Shown one piece after another: positions 8,948-17,544 of a stretch of 64,000 nt of DNA; within the stretch, counting starts at the first letter, position 1, and each line of letters starts with the position of its first letter. Both the position numbers and the translations under genes were made by a program. The DNA lies in NCBI GenBank assembly GCA_024234675.1, contig JACKNU010000002.1:310001-374000 (forward strand). The letters are read 5' to 3'. A model generated the notes under the pieces. That model made no database searches and had not been told where the DNA came from. It saw nothing but the letters and a program-made list of their open reading frames with translations. This DNA is from Pseudomonadales bacterium (GTDB lineage: Bacteria > Pseudomonadota > Gammaproteobacteria > Pseudomonadales > Halieaceae).

Positions 8948-9094
8948 GTGACGCATAAACCGGATTTGCTGTTCGTGCTGATGGTTGCTTTCGGCCTCGG
9001 CGTACTGATTACCCTGTTCGTGCCGGTGGCGGCCAGCGATACCGTGCCTGCGCCAGCCTCCGAATTGCAGGCCGGGGTTATCATCAACGACTGA
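8948..9094 (+). CDS. Small single-pass membrane protein
   Basis: A predicted 48-residue protein starting at GTG 8948. A short charged start (MTHKPD) is followed by one hydrophobic segment (LLFVLMVAFGLGVLITLFV, about 7-25) and a polar tail ending in VIIND. The frame is open further upstream to 8813, but that part overlaps two hairpins and looks non-coding. A weak GAGAG lies 10 bases before the GTG. I do not recognise a family with certainty. It sits tail-to-tail with fau inside the fau 3' untranslated region. Confidence 0.55.
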   Translation: MTHKPDLLFVLMVAFGLGVLITLFVPVAASDTVPAPASELQAGVIIND

Positions 9095-9104
9095 GCGCTC
9101 GCCA

Positions 9105-9686
9105 CTACTCCGAACGACAGCAGTGCACACCGTCTTCCGTAACCACGATATCCAGGGGCACATCCCACTGATCGCGGGGCAGCCCCGCTGATTCCTGCAT
9201 GGCGTAGGCCAGCCCGGCCAGCACCGGGCCACTGACTCCGGCCAGGCTGCGGTCGTAGTAGCCGCCGCCCATCCCCAGCCTCGTGCCCTGCCGATCCCAG
9301 CCCACCAGGGGCAAAACAATGATATCCAGATCAGCTGCCGCCACGCGTTCGGCGCTTGCCGGGGGTTCATCTATACCATAGCTGTTGCGCAGCAGCGCCG
9401 TGCCTGCATCCCAGGCTGCGAAGCAAAGGGTGTTGTCCGCTTGCATCACCGGCAGGTAGAGGCGTTTGCCGGCATCGCGACACAGCGCTGCCAGCGGGGC
9501 GGTGTCCATTTCGCTGTCATTGGCGATATACAGGGCAATCCGGCGTGCGCCCGGCCAGTGGGGAGATTTGACGATTTGTTCGCAGACGGCCAGTGCCGCG
9601 ACCGCTCGTGTCTGCAGGTCCAGGCCGCGGCGCCGTTCGCGCAGGCGTGCGCGTAACCGGGACTTGCTTGGGCTGGAACTGGTCAT
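9105..9686 (-). CDS. fau: 5-formyltetrahydrofolate cyclo-ligase
   Basis: ATP-dependent conversion of 5-formyl-THF to 5,10-methenyl-THF. The 193-residue protein shows the N-terminal basic region SKSRLRARLRERR, a central PLVGWDRQGTRLG and the family signature GMGGGYYDR, which binds ATP and substrate. Its ATG lies only seven bases after the predicted 3' end of 6S RNA, the conserved ssrS-fau (ygfA) arrangement of gammaproteobacteria, so the two are probably processed from one transcript. Confidence 0.95.
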   Translation of the reverse strand: MTSSSPSKSRLRARLRERRRGLDLQTRAVAALAVCEQIVKSPHWPGARRIALYIANDSEMDTAPLAALCRDAGKRLYLPVMQADNTLCFAAWDAGTALLRNSYGIDEPPASAERVAAADLDIIVLPLVGWDRQGTRLGMGGGYYDRSLAGVSGPVLAGLAYAMQESAGLPRDQWDVPLDIVVTEDGVHCCRSE

Positions 9687-9692
9687 GAAGTT

Positions 9693-9871
9693 GGATTCCC
9701 GGCGTACCGCTGACAGTGCTGCCCTGAACCCGACGGTTCAGGTGGTGGTTCCTGCGCTGTATCAGGCTTTCCGGACCATGCCGGACCTGCACACCAACAG
9801 CAACGAGGAACCCCCGGTTACAAATTTATCGGCTCGAGGACTGTCCTGCCTGGCGCATACGCCAGGGACCC
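9693..9871 (-). ncRNA. ssrS: 6S RNA
   Basis: Regulatory RNA that mimics an open promoter and sequesters sigma-70 RNA polymerase. Recognised from location (between zapA and fau) and sequence. The 5' end TCCCTGGCGT can pair with the 3' end ACGCCGGGAA as the closing stem. The conserved stretch CCTCGAGCCGATA follows, then a GGTCCGGCATGGTCCGG region and a late TGAACCGTCGGGTTCA hairpin. The length of about 179 nt is normal. A TATACT -10 element lies at 9878-9883, seven bases before the predicted 5' end. No good -35 is evident. The ends are estimates, good to a few bases. Confidence 0.85.
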
Positions 9872-9877
9872 GCGAAG

Positions 9878-9883
9878 AGTATA
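9878..9883 (-). promoter_or_regulatory. -10 element of the 6S RNA promoter
   Basis: TATACT on the minus strand, about seven bases before the predicted 6S RNA 5' end. No convincing -35 hexamer is seen at 16-18 bases upstream. Confidence 0.55.
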
Positions 9884-9912
9884 ACCCAGAAAGCGATGGC
9901 GTTTGGGTGCTA

Positions 9913-10233
9913 TCAGCCGATTTCGAGTTGACGCAACTGGTACAGGGCGTCGTCGAGCTTGCGGTTGATACGGTTTACAGACTCCACCGCCGGCGCTACT
10001 TCCAGGGGTTCGCCGTTTTCCTCGGATGCCTGCAGCAGCTCGTGACTGATATTGAGTGCGGCCATGACCGCGATGCGCTCGAGACCGATTACCTTGCCGG
10101 TGTCGCGGATGCCGCGCATCTGCTTGTCCAGGTACTTGGCGGACACCATGAGCTCTGCTTCCTGTTCTGGCGGGCAGGCTACCTGGTATTCCTTGTCGAG
10201 GATCTTGACTGTCACCGTGTTGGGTTGGTTCAC
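9913..10233 (-). CDS. zapA: Cell division protein ZapA
   Basis: Crosslinks FtsZ protofilaments at the Z-ring. The 106-residue protein has the N-terminal VTVKILDKEYQVACPPEQE domain, the conserved helix GLERIAVMAALNISHELL and a C-terminal coiled coil (INRKLDDALYQLRQLE). Start is GTG at 10233. Its ribosome-binding GGAG lies inside the end of the preceding gene, four bases away, suggesting translational coupling. The zapA-ssrS-fau order is conserved across gammaproteobacteria. Confidence 0.95.
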   Translation of the reverse strand: MNQPNTVTVKILDKEYQVACPPEQEAELMVSAKYLDKQMRGIRDTGKVIGLERIAVMAALNISHELLQASEENGEPLEVAPAVESVNRINRKLDDALYQLRQLEIG

Positions 10234-10236
10234 GTG

Positions 10237-10437
10237 CTACTCCATTGTGCGCAGGCGGTTTATCATCGCTTCCACCCGGGTGCGAGCGAGTTCATTCTTC
10301 TCCATCAAATCCTGGCGCTCGCTCTGCCAGCTGGCGCTGTCCGCTTTCAGGGCCTGGTTTTCCCTGTTGAGCTGTCTGCACAGGGTGATCAGCTCGTCGA
10401 TTTTCTGTTCGAGAACCTGGAGTTGGTGGTCGGCCAT
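10237..10437 (-). CDS. TIGR02449-type small coiled-coil protein (ZapB-like)
   Basis: A 66-residue, almost entirely coiled-coil protein (VLEQKIDELITLCRQL... ENQALKAD... RVEAMINRL) directly upstream of zapA. Pseudomonads have a short coiled-coil protein in the same position. By length, composition and linkage it resembles ZapB, which bridges ZapA to the nucleoid, but that role is inferred. The ATG at 10437 is chosen because the upstream part of the frame lacks coiled-coil character and overlaps the promoter. Confidence 0.8.
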   Translation of the reverse strand: MADHQLQVLEQKIDELITLCRQLNRENQALKADSASWQSERQDLMEKNELARTRVEAMINRLRTME

Positions 10438-10471
10438 GAGGGTATACTGGGGGCTGTTATATGTGTCTGTC

Positions 10472-10500
10472 ACTATAGAGCTGGCATGTCGCAAGGTCAA
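10472..10500 (-). promoter_or_regulatory. Sigma-70 promoter for the zapB-like/zapA unit
   Basis: Minus strand: -35 TTGACC, a 17-bp spacer, -10 TATAGT. Both hexamers are near consensus with ideal spacing, 35-63 bases upstream of the coiled-coil gene. Confidence 0.75.
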
Positions 10501-10603
10501 CGTAACAAAACTCATAGATATCAATAGCCTGCCCGGCTTTCTACAGCAACCGGTAGAGGTGGGGCGGGCGCGGCAGCCGCCAGTGCGGCCAGGGGAGCAG
10601 CTT

Positions 10604-11209
10604 ATGTCCGGTTTTCTGGAGGGCGAATTGCCCGTTTTCGACATAGACGAAATGGCCGACCACCTGCTTGAGCAGGGCGTGTCCACGCCGCCATCGGAAT
10701 TGCACGGCTGCCTGTGCGGACTGCTTGCGGCGGGCGGTGCCCCGGAGGCGGAGGCGGGCCTGGCAGGCCTGAACCAGGCGCTGGACCTGGATTTACACGG
10801 GGAACTGGCGGCGCAGCTGATGGAACTGTACGCCGTGACGGCGCTGTCCCTGCAGGACGATGAGTTTGATTTTCTGCCCCTGCTGCCGGATGACAGCAGT
10901 GAACTCCATGAGCGCACCATTGCCCTGGCGGCCTGGTGCCGCGGTTTTCTGGCGGGCTACGCCCGGGCGGTGGCGATGACTGGCCGGCAGCAGGACAGCG
11001 TGGCCGCCGACAGCGGCGAGATCCTGCGCGACCTGGCCATCATCGCCCAGGCCGAGCTGGACGAGGAGGCCGAGGAGGAAGAATCCGAAAACAGCTATGC
11101 CGAATTGGTCGAGTACATCCGGGTCGCGGCGCTCAACACCTACATGGATACCGGCCTGGCGGGCGCGGCCGATCAGGTGATGCGGCCTGGCGACCGGCAG
11201 CTGCACTAG
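10604..11209 (+). CDS. ygfB: YgfB/YecA family protein (UPF0149)
   Basis: A 201-residue acidic protein of the YgfB family. The N-terminal half has STPPSELHGCLCGLLAAGG and the C-terminal half WCRGFLAGY and the acidic LDEEAEEEESENSYAELVEYIRVA segment followed by the conserved region. Molecular role not settled. In P. aeruginosa a YgfB has been linked to repression of the ampDh3 amidase gene. Start ATG 10604 has GGGGAG nine bases upstream. First gene of a ygfB-pepP-ubiH-ubiI run with short or no gaps, the same order as in E. coli. Confidence 0.9.
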   Translation: MSGFLEGELPVFDIDEMADHLLEQGVSTPPSELHGCLCGLLAAGGAPEAEAGLAGLNQALDLDLHGELAAQLMELYAVTALSLQDDEFDFLPLLPDDSSELHERTIALAAWCRGFLAGYARAVAMTGRQQDSVAADSGEILRDLAIIAQAELDEEAEEEESENSYAELVEYIRVAALNTYMDTGLAGAADQVMRPGDRQLH

Positions 11210-11221
11210 GCGCAAATCAAC

Positions 11222-12535
11222 ATGACTATCAGCAAGGCCGAATTTGCGCGGCGCCGCAAGAACCTCATGGCGCTGATGGAGCCCAACAGTATCGCCATCA
11301 TTCCCTCGGCGCCGGAACAGATGCGCAGCCGCGACACCGAACACCCCTATCGCCAGGACAGCGACTTCTATTACCTCAGCGGTTTTACCGAACCCCAGGC
11401 TGTACTGGTGCTGGCCCCCGGCCGCCGCCATGGCCAGTATGTGATGTTCTGCCGCGAGCGCGACCCGGCCATGGAGTTGTGGCACGGTAATCGCGCCGGC
11501 CCCGAGGGTGCCTGCGCCGACTTTGGTGCTGACGACGCCTTTCCCATCGGCGACATCGACGACATACTGCCCGGCCTGATCGAGGGCCGGGAGCGGGTTT
11601 ACTACTCGATGGGGCGCAGCGCTGACTTCGACCGCCAGATCATGAGCTGGGTCAACAGTATTCGCAGCAAGGAGTCCACCGGGGCGGTGCCGCCGGGAGA
11701 GTTTACTGACCTCAATCACTTCGTACACGAGCTGCGCCTGGTGAAAAGCGCGGCGGAACAGCGCCTGATGCGCCGCGCGGGGGAGATCACTGCCCGCGGC
11801 CACAAGCGCGCCATGGCACACTGCGCGCCGGGCCGGTACGAATACCAGCTGGAGGCGGAACTCCTGCATGAGTTCGGCGCCAGTGGTGCCCGCTATCCCG
11901 CCTATCCCTGCATTGTCGGCAGTGGCCCCAATGCCTGTACCCTGCACTATCTGGAAAACAGCCGCGCCATGCGCGACGGGGAACTGGTGCTGGTCGATGC
12001 CGGCTGCGAGCTGCAGTACTACGCCTCGGACGTCACCCGCACCTTCCCGGTGAACGGGCGTTTCAGCCAGGAGCAACGGGCCCTGTACGAGGTAGTGCTG
12101 GCGGCGCAGGCGGCTGCCATCGCCGCTATCCGACCGGGCAACAACTGGAACCAGCCCCACGACGCCAGTGTCAGGGTCATCACCGAGGGGCTGGTGGAGC
12201 TGGGGCTGCTCAAGGGACGCGTGGACGGGCTGATCAAGCGCGAGGCCTACCGCGGTTTCTATATGCACCGGGTCGGCCACTGGCTGGGACTGGACGTACA
12301 CGATGTGGGCGACTACCGGGTGGGGGACAGCTGGCGCCAGCTGGAGGCCGGCATGGTGATGACGGTGGAGCCCGGCATCTACGTGTCGCCACACAACCGC
12401 AGGGTTGCCAGGAAATGGCGCGGCATAGGCATCCGCATAGAGGACGATGTGCTGGTCACCGCCGACGGCTGCGAGGTGCTGACGGATGGCGTACCGAAAG
12501 CGGTGGCGGCAATCGAGGCCCTGATGGCGGGATGA
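11222..12535 (+). CDS. pepP: Xaa-Pro aminopeptidase P
   Basis: Removes N-terminal residues preceding proline. The 437-residue protein has an N-terminal creatinase-like domain (RRKNLMALMEPNSIAII...) and the pita-bread metallopeptidase domain with metal ligands in LVDAGCELQYYASDVTR (two Asp), GHWLGLDVHD (His), TVEPGIYV (Glu) and GIRIEDDVLVT (Glu). Twelve bases after ygfB and four bases before ubiH, so clearly operonic. Confidence 0.96.
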   Translation: MTISKAEFARRRKNLMALMEPNSIAIIPSAPEQMRSRDTEHPYRQDSDFYYLSGFTEPQAVLVLAPGRRHGQYVMFCRERDPAMELWHGNRAGPEGACADFGADDAFPIGDIDDILPGLIEGRERVYYSMGRSADFDRQIMSWVNSIRSKESTGAVPPGEFTDLNHFVHELRLVKSAAEQRLMRRAGEITARGHKRAMAHCAPGRYEYQLEAELLHEFGASGARYPAYPCIVGSGPNACTLHYLENSRAMRDGELVLVDAGCELQYYASDVTRTFPVNGRFSQEQRALYEVVLAAQAAAIAAIRPGNNWNQPHDASVRVITEGLVELGLLKGRVDGLIKREAYRGFYMHRVGHWLGLDVHDVGDYRVGDSWRQLEAGMVMTVEPGIYVSPHNRRVARKWRGIGIRIEDDVLVTADGCEVLTDGVPKAVAAIEALMAG

Positions 12536-12539
12536 AGAC

Positions 12540-13802
12540 ATGAGTTTCAGCAAGGACATAGTGATCGCCGGTGGCGGCATGGTGGGCGCCAGCCTGGCCC
12601 TGCAGCTGGGGGCGGTGCTGCCCCCCGCGACCCGTATTTGCCTGCTGGAGGGATTCCCCCTGCCCGCGCCCCTGGCCCAGGGGCGGCCCGACTATCATCC
12701 CTCTTTCGATGCCCGCTCCACGGCCCTGAGTTACAGCTCCCGGCTCATCTATGAAAAACTGCAGATCTGGGATGAATTGCAGCAGTGGTTGTGTCCCATA
12801 GCGAGCATTCACGTCTCCTCCCGCGGTCGCTTTGGCAGCTCCCTGCTGCAGGCCGGGGACTACGGCCTGGGCGCGCTGGGTTATGTGGTGGAGAACGCCT
12901 GGTTGGGCAATGCCCTGGTGCAGGCCCTCTACCGCCAGGGGCGGGTGGAGGTGCGCAGCCCGGTGCGGGTACTGGCGGCCCGGCCCCGGGACGGGGGCAT
13001 GCGCCTGCAGTTGGAGGGTGGCGAGGAGTCAGTGATCGATACCGCGTTGTTGCTGGTGGCCGATGGCGCCACGTCGGGATTGCGCCGCCAGCTGGGCGTC
13101 GCGGTGGAGGAAAAGTCCTATCGCCAGCATGCGCTGGTCGCCAACGTCGGGGTGGCCAAACCACACCACGGCCGCGCCTATGAGCGCTTTACCGACCAGG
13201 GGCCGCTGGCGCTGCTGCCGCTGCTGCCCGCCGGCGGCGCGGCCCATCGCAGCGCCCTGGTGTGGTCGCTGGCGCCTGTGGAGGCCGAGCATTTGCAGGC
13301 CTGCCCGGCGGAGGAATTCCTGCAGGAGCTGCAGCAGTGCTTTGGTTATCGCCTGGGTCGGATGTGCCAGGTGGGAGAGCGCCACTGCTATCCCCTGTCG
13401 CTGGTACAGTCCGCGGAGCAGGTGCGGCAGGGCGTGGTAGTGATGGGCAATGCCGCCCACGCCCTGCACCCGGTCGCCGGCCAGGGTTATAACCTGGCCC
13501 TGCGGGACGTCGCCCAGTTGGGGGCGGTGCTGGAAGAGGCGCTGGCCGCGGGCAAGTCCCCCGGGGACATCGGCGTGTTGCAGCGCTACCTGCGCCGCCA
13601 GCAGCCCGACCAGGCGCGCACCATCCAGTTCAGCGACTACCTGCCGGCGCTGTTCATGCACAGCGATCCGGTGCTGGGCCTGGCCCGGGATATGGCGCTG
13701 TCGGGCCTGGATGTGCTGCCGCCGCTGAAACGTGAGTTCGTACGTCACGCCGCCGGCCTGGCGGCGCTGGGTGGTGATATGGGGGGACGGCCCGGTGGCT
13801 GA
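12540..13802 (+). CDS. ubiH: 2-octaprenyl-6-methoxyphenyl hydroxylase
   Basis: FAD-dependent monooxygenase for one of the ring hydroxylations of ubiquinone synthesis. The 420-residue protein has the dinucleotide fold VIAGGGMVGASLAL near the N-terminus, the DG motif LLVADGATSGLRR, and the second FAD motif GNAAHALHPVAGQGYNLALRD. Follows pepP by four bases and overlaps the next hydroxylase by eight bases. UbiH rather than UbiI is assigned from gene order. Confidence 0.92.
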   Translation: MSFSKDIVIAGGGMVGASLALQLGAVLPPATRICLLEGFPLPAPLAQGRPDYHPSFDARSTALSYSSRLIYEKLQIWDELQQWLCPIASIHVSSRGRFGSSLLQAGDYGLGALGYVVENAWLGNALVQALYRQGRVEVRSPVRVLAARPRDGGMRLQLEGGEESVIDTALLLVADGATSGLRRQLGVAVEEKSYRQHALVANVGVAKPHHGRAYERFTDQGPLALLPLLPAGGAAHRSALVWSLAPVEAEHLQACPAEEFLQELQQCFGYRLGRMCQVGERHCYPLSLVQSAEQVRQGVVVMGNAAHALHPVAGQGYNLALRDVAQLGAVLEEALAAGKSPGDIGVLQRYLRRQQPDQARTIQFSDYLPALFMHSDPVLGLARDMALSGLDVLPPLKREFVRHAAGLAALGGDMGGRPGG

Positions 13803-15015
13803 CACACAGGATTTCGACGTGGCCATTGTCGGTGCGGGCATCGCCGGCAGTGCCCTGGCGGCTGCCCTGGCCGGGCGGGGCCTGGCCATCGCCCTGGTGG
13901 AGGCGCAGCCCCTGGTGAGGCCGGAACTCCCGGCGTCCCTTGCAGTAGACACCTTCGACCCGCGGGTCAGCGCCATCACCCCGCGGTCCCGGCAGCTCCT
14001 GCAGGAGCTGGGTGCCTGGCGGGCCGTCGAGAGTTACCGCAGCTGTCCCTACCGGCATATGAGCGTGTGGGACGCCGATGGCACGGGCTGCATCGAGTTC
14101 GACTGCGCCGACGTGAACGCGGCGGCGCTGGGCTACATCGTCGAGAACCGGGCGCTGGTCGGCGCCCTGCTGGAGCGGGTGCAGGCAGCCGCGGATATCA
14201 CCACCTTCGGCGGGGTGGGTTTGCAGGCCTGCAGCCGCGATGAGGCGGCCCAGGCGATGCAGTTGCAACTTGCCGACGGCGCGGCGCTGCGGGCGGACCT
14301 GCTGGTGGCGGCGGATGGCGCCCTGTCCCGGGTCCGGGACATGCTGGACTTCAGGACCCGGGAGTGGGACTACGGCCACCGCGCCATTGTGACCACGGTG
14401 GAGGTAGAGCGCCCCCACCAGGAGACCGCCTGGCAGCGCTTCCTGCCCTCGGGCCCTCTCGCCTTCCTGCCCCTGCCGGGCGCGCCCGGTCGCCACTATT
14501 GCTCCATCGTCTGGTCCCTCAAGGAAGAGCTGGTGGACGAACTGCTGGCGCTGGATGAGCCGGCGTTCTGCGCCGCGCTGGGCGCGGCCTTCGAACACCG
14601 CCTGGGCGCGGTGCAGGCCTGTTCGGCGCGCTTTGCGTTTCCGCTGCGCCAGCGCCACGCGGTGGACTACATACAGCCCGGCGTGGCGCTGGTGGCCGAT
14701 GCCGCGCACACTATCCACCCCCTGGCAGGCCAGGGGATCAACCTGGGCCTGCAGGATGTGGCGGTGCTGGCCGAGGAGGTAAGCGCCGGTCTCGCCAGGG
14801 GCAGCTCCCCCGGGCAGCTGGATGTGCTGCGTCGCTACCAGCGTCGCCGCAAGGGCGAGAACCTGGCGATGATGGCGGCCATGGATGGTTTCAAGCGCCT
14901 GTTCGAGCAGGAGGCGCTGCCCCTGCGCTGGCTGCGCAATGTCGGCATGCGCGGCGTGGGCCAGCTGAAGCCCCTCAAGCAGCAGTTGATGCGGCACGCC
15001 ATGGGGGTGCTCTGA
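13795..15015 (+). CDS. ubiI: UbiI/UbiF-type FAD-dependent ubiquinone hydroxylase
   Basis: Second ubiquinone-ring hydroxylase of the UbiH/COQ6 family, 406 residues. N-terminal AIVGAGIAGSALAAALAG, middle VAADGALSRVRDML, C-terminal ADAAHTIHPLAGQGINLGLQD. The start is placed at GTG 13795, which overlaps the ubiH stop and has GGGGGA upstream. An earlier in-frame ATG at 13732 would add 21 residues with no counterpart before the FAD fold. Assigned as UbiI (VisC) from the pepP-ubiH-ubiI order. Which ring carbon it hydroxylates cannot be told from sequence. Confidence 0.88.
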   Translation: MADTQDFDVAIVGAGIAGSALAAALAGRGLAIALVEAQPLVRPELPASLAVDTFDPRVSAITPRSRQLLQELGAWRAVESYRSCPYRHMSVWDADGTGCIEFDCADVNAAALGYIVENRALVGALLERVQAAADITTFGGVGLQACSRDEAAQAMQLQLADGAALRADLLVAADGALSRVRDMLDFRTREWDYGHRAIVTTVEVERPHQETAWQRFLPSGPLAFLPLPGAPGRHYCSIVWSLKEELVDELLALDEPAFCAALGAAFEHRLGAVQACSARFAFPLRQRHAVDYIQPGVALVADAAHTIHPLAGQGINLGLQDVAVLAEEVSAGLARGSSPGQLDVLRRYQRRRKGENLAMMAAMDGFKRLFEQEALPLRWLRNVGMRGVGQLKPLKQQLMRHAMGVL

Positions 15016-15040
15016 GCCCGGCAGACAGCGGGCGCGGTCA

Positions 15041-15068
15041 TTGTTTTTCCCGGTCCCGCCGCTAGAAT
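15041..15068 (+). promoter_or_regulatory. Candidate promoter of gcvH
   Basis: -35 TTGTTT, 16-bp spacer, -10 TAGAAT, about 78 bases before the gcvH start. Confidence 0.5.
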
Positions 15069-15145
15069 AGTGCTGGCCGGCGTGGGCTGCCAGCCCTCCG
15101 GGCCAGTCCGTCGTCCTATCCAATCCAGTTCCCAGAGGAAACACC

Positions 15146-15538
15146 ATGAGCCATACCCCCAGCGAATTGAAATATGCCAGCAGTCACGAGTGGGCGCGGC
15201 TGGAAGAGGATGGCACGGTGACCGTCGGTATCACCGATCACGCCCAGGAGGCCCTGGGCGACGTGGTTTTCGTGGAGCTGCCGGAAGTGGGCACGGTGCT
15301 GGCCGCCGCCGACGAAACCGGCGTGGTGGAATCCGTCAAGGCGGCTTCCGATATCTATGCCCCGGTGGGCGGCGAGGTGATAGAGGTCAACTCGCGCCTG
15401 GAGGACGAGCCCGAGACGGTGAATGCAGACCCCTATAACGAGGGCTGGTTCTACAAGCTGCAACCTGCGGACGCCAGCGAGCTGGACGCCCTGCTGTCCG
15501 CCGAGGAGTACCAGGCGCAGTGCGATGAGGACGACTGA
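15146..15538 (+). CDS. gcvH: Glycine cleavage system H protein
   Basis: Lipoyl carrier of the glycine cleavage complex, shuttling the aminomethyl group between P and T proteins. The 130-residue protein has the lipoylation site Lys65 in GVVESVKAASDIYAP and the conserved start YASSHEWARLE. Preceded by CAGAGGAA. The gcvT and gcvP partners are not in the window, although they flank ubiI in some relatives. Confidence 0.96.
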   Translation: MSHTPSELKYASSHEWARLEEDGTVTVGITDHAQEALGDVVFVELPEVGTVLAAADETGVVESVKAASDIYAPVGGEVIEVNSRLEDEPETVNADPYNEGWFYKLQPADASELDALLSAEEYQAQCDEDD

Positions 15539-15552
15539 CGGAGCCAGGCCCA

Positions 15553-16749
15553 ATGGCTCCGCCGCCTGCCGCTGAGCTGTTCCTGCGCCGCGGCGCCGAC
15601 CGTCGCCTGCGCGGCGGGCACCTGTGGGTTTACTCCAATGAAGTCGACACGGCCCGCAATCCCCTGGGCAGCTTTACCGCGGGCGACCTGGTAGTCGTCC
15701 GGGATGCCTCCGGGGGTATCCTGGGGTCTGCCTACATGGAGCCCCAGGCGCTGATCTGCGGTCGCGTCTATGCCCCGGGGGAGGCGCTCAACTTCGATCG
15801 CGAACTCATTGAGCGTCGCCTGGCGACCGCCCTGTCGGGTCGGCAGGCGGCGTTCGAGAAACCCTTTTACCGCCTGGTGTATGGCGACAGCGATAACCTG
15901 CCGGGGGTGGTGATAGACCGTTTCGGCGATTACCTGGTGGTGCAGTGCAACAACGCTGCTGTAGAGCGCTACCGCGAGCAACTGATCGCCGCGCTGGTGG
16001 GGCTGCTGCAACCGTCCGGTATTTTACTGCGCGGCGACAGCCGCCTGCGCCGGGAGCAGGGTCTGGCAGCGGACGCCGAGGTGGTGCACGGCGAGATGCC
16101 GGCTCAGGTGGAACTGGAAGAAAATGGCGTGCGTTTCCTGGCCCCGGTGTTCGCGGGCCAGAAAACCGGCTGGTTTTACGACCACCGCATGTCGCGGGCC
16201 CGCCTGGCGGCCTGGGTGGCGGGCAGGTCGGTGCTGGATGTATACAGTTACATAGGCGGCTGGGGCATACAGGCCGCCGCTTTCGGCGCCACCGAGGTTA
16301 CCTGCCTGGACAGTTCCGCCCAGGCGCTGGAGGGCGTGGAGGCCAATGCCGGGCTCAATGGCCTGCAGGAGCGGGTCACCACCCTGCACGGCTCCGCTCC
16401 CGAGACCCTGTCCGCCCTGCGGCAGCAGGGGCGCTCATTCGATGTGGTCATCCTCGATCCGCCGGCGTTCATCCAGCGCAAGAAGGACTTCAAGAAGGGC
16501 GTCACCGCCTACCGCCGGATCAATGAACTCGGACTGAAGCTGTTGAATCCCGGCGGCCTGCTGGTCTCGGCCTCCTGCTCCATGCACCTGTCCCGGGCTG
16601 ACCTGATGGGGGCCCTGCAGCAGGCGGCGGTGCGCGCCGGCTGCCAGCTGCGGGTGGTCGAGCAGGGCGCCCAGGGGCCGGATCACCCTATCCATCCGGC
16701 GATTCCGGAGACGGAATATCTCAAGGCGGTGTTTGCCCGCAAGCTGTAG
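15553..16749 (+). CDS. rlmI: 23S rRNA (cytosine-C5)-methyltransferase, RlmI family
   Basis: SAM-dependent methyltransferase of 398 residues. An N-terminal PUA domain (LFLRRGADRRLRGGHLWVYSNEV) is followed by an EEHEA-like middle domain with DRFGDYLVVQ and a Rossmann fold with the SAM loop VLDVYSYIGGWGIQAA, the motif VILDPPAFIQRKKDF and SASCSMHLS. These match RlmI, which modifies C1962 in E. coli 23S rRNA. Fourteen bases after gcvH, so possibly co-transcribed. Confidence 0.9.
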   Translation: MAPPPAAELFLRRGADRRLRGGHLWVYSNEVDTARNPLGSFTAGDLVVVRDASGGILGSAYMEPQALICGRVYAPGEALNFDRELIERRLATALSGRQAAFEKPFYRLVYGDSDNLPGVVIDRFGDYLVVQCNNAAVERYREQLIAALVGLLQPSGILLRGDSRLRREQGLAADAEVVHGEMPAQVELEENGVRFLAPVFAGQKTGWFYDHRMSRARLAAWVAGRSVLDVYSYIGGWGIQAAAFGATEVTCLDSSAQALEGVEANAGLNGLQERVTTLHGSAPETLSALRQQGRSFDVVILDPPAFIQRKKDFKKGVTAYRRINELGLKLLNPGGLLVSASCSMHLSRADLMGALQQAAVRAGCQLRVVEQGAQGPDHPIHPAIPETEYLKAVFARKL

Positions 16750-16842
16750 GGCCTGGATTCTATCTTTCGACCGATTTGATTCGGGCAATTGGCCAAGCCG
16801 TGGATGCGGGTTTTCCCGGCGGGCACTTCACCCAAACCCGGC

Positions 16843-17499
16843 TCAATCCCGCAGGGAAATCACCGGCCAGCCCTCCGCCAGGGCCCGGGCCCGCAGGATA
16901 TCGTCGGGGTCCACGGCCACCGGGTTGTCTACCAGTTCCAGCAGGGGCAGGTCATTGTGGGAGTCGCTGTAAAAGAAGGCGCCGGCAAGGTCCGCGTCGC
17001 GCTCCTGCAGCCACTGTTGCAGGCGGGTCACCTTGCCCGCATGGTAGGAGGGGATGCCGCGGGGCTCCCCGGTGTAGCGGCCGTCGACGATTTCGCCCTC
17101 GCAGGCGATGAGTTCGCTCACGCCCAGCAGCGTGGCGATGGGGCGGGTGATGAACTCGTTGGTGGCGGTGATGATCAGCAACTGGTGGCCGCGCCGGCGG
17201 TGGTCCGCCAGCAGTTGCTCGGCCCGGGGCAGCAGCAGGGGCTCTATCATGGCGTGCATGAACTCCCGATGCCAGCTGTCAAGCAACTCCCGGGGGTACC
17301 CGGCTATGGAGGACAGGGCAAAGCGCAGGTAGGCGTCGATATCCAGGCTGCCATTCTTGTAGTCCTGGTAGAACTGGTCGTTGCGGGCGGCAAAATCCCC
17401 GGCGTCCACCAGGCCCCGCTCGCAGACGAACTGGCCCCAGAGGTTGTCGCTGTCGCCGCCGATCAGGGTGTTGTCCAGGTCAAATATAGCCAGCGTCAT
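16843..17499 (-). CDS. HAD-IB family phosphatase
   Basis: A 218-residue phosphatase with the nucleophile motif AIFDLDNTLIGGD at the N-terminus, motif II LLIITATN and motif IV YSDSHNDLPLLE. This is the serB/HAD-IB layout with a small helical cap. Its position, divergent from rppH-ptsP, matches PA0335 of P. aeruginosa. That protein has been reported as a histidinol-phosphate phosphatase, so the same substrate is plausible here but not proven by sequence. Confidence 0.85.
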   Translation of the reverse strand: MTLAIFDLDNTLIGGDSDNLWGQFVCERGLVDAGDFAARNDQFYQDYKNGSLDIDAYLRFALSSIAGYPRELLDSWHREFMHAMIEPLLLPRAEQLLADHRRRGHQLLIITATNEFITRPIATLLGVSELIACEGEIVDGRYTGEPRGIPSYHAGKVTRLQQWLQERDADLAGAFFYSDSHNDLPLLELVDNPVAVDPDDILRARALAEGWPVISLRD

Positions 17500-17544
17500 C
17501 TATGGGCTCCCTTGCGAAGGGCGGCCAGCATAGCCGGTGCGTCC

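Noticed and set aside
10793..12580. 595-codon open frame antisense to ygfB-pepP
   Set aside because: Composition is that of a reverse-strand shadow, with no recognisable domain. pepP on the other strand has all catalytic residues.
15016..15145. Glycine riboswitch before gcvH
   Set aside because: The 130-base region is too short for the tandem aptamer and shows none of its conserved G-rich segments. Only a promoter is visible.
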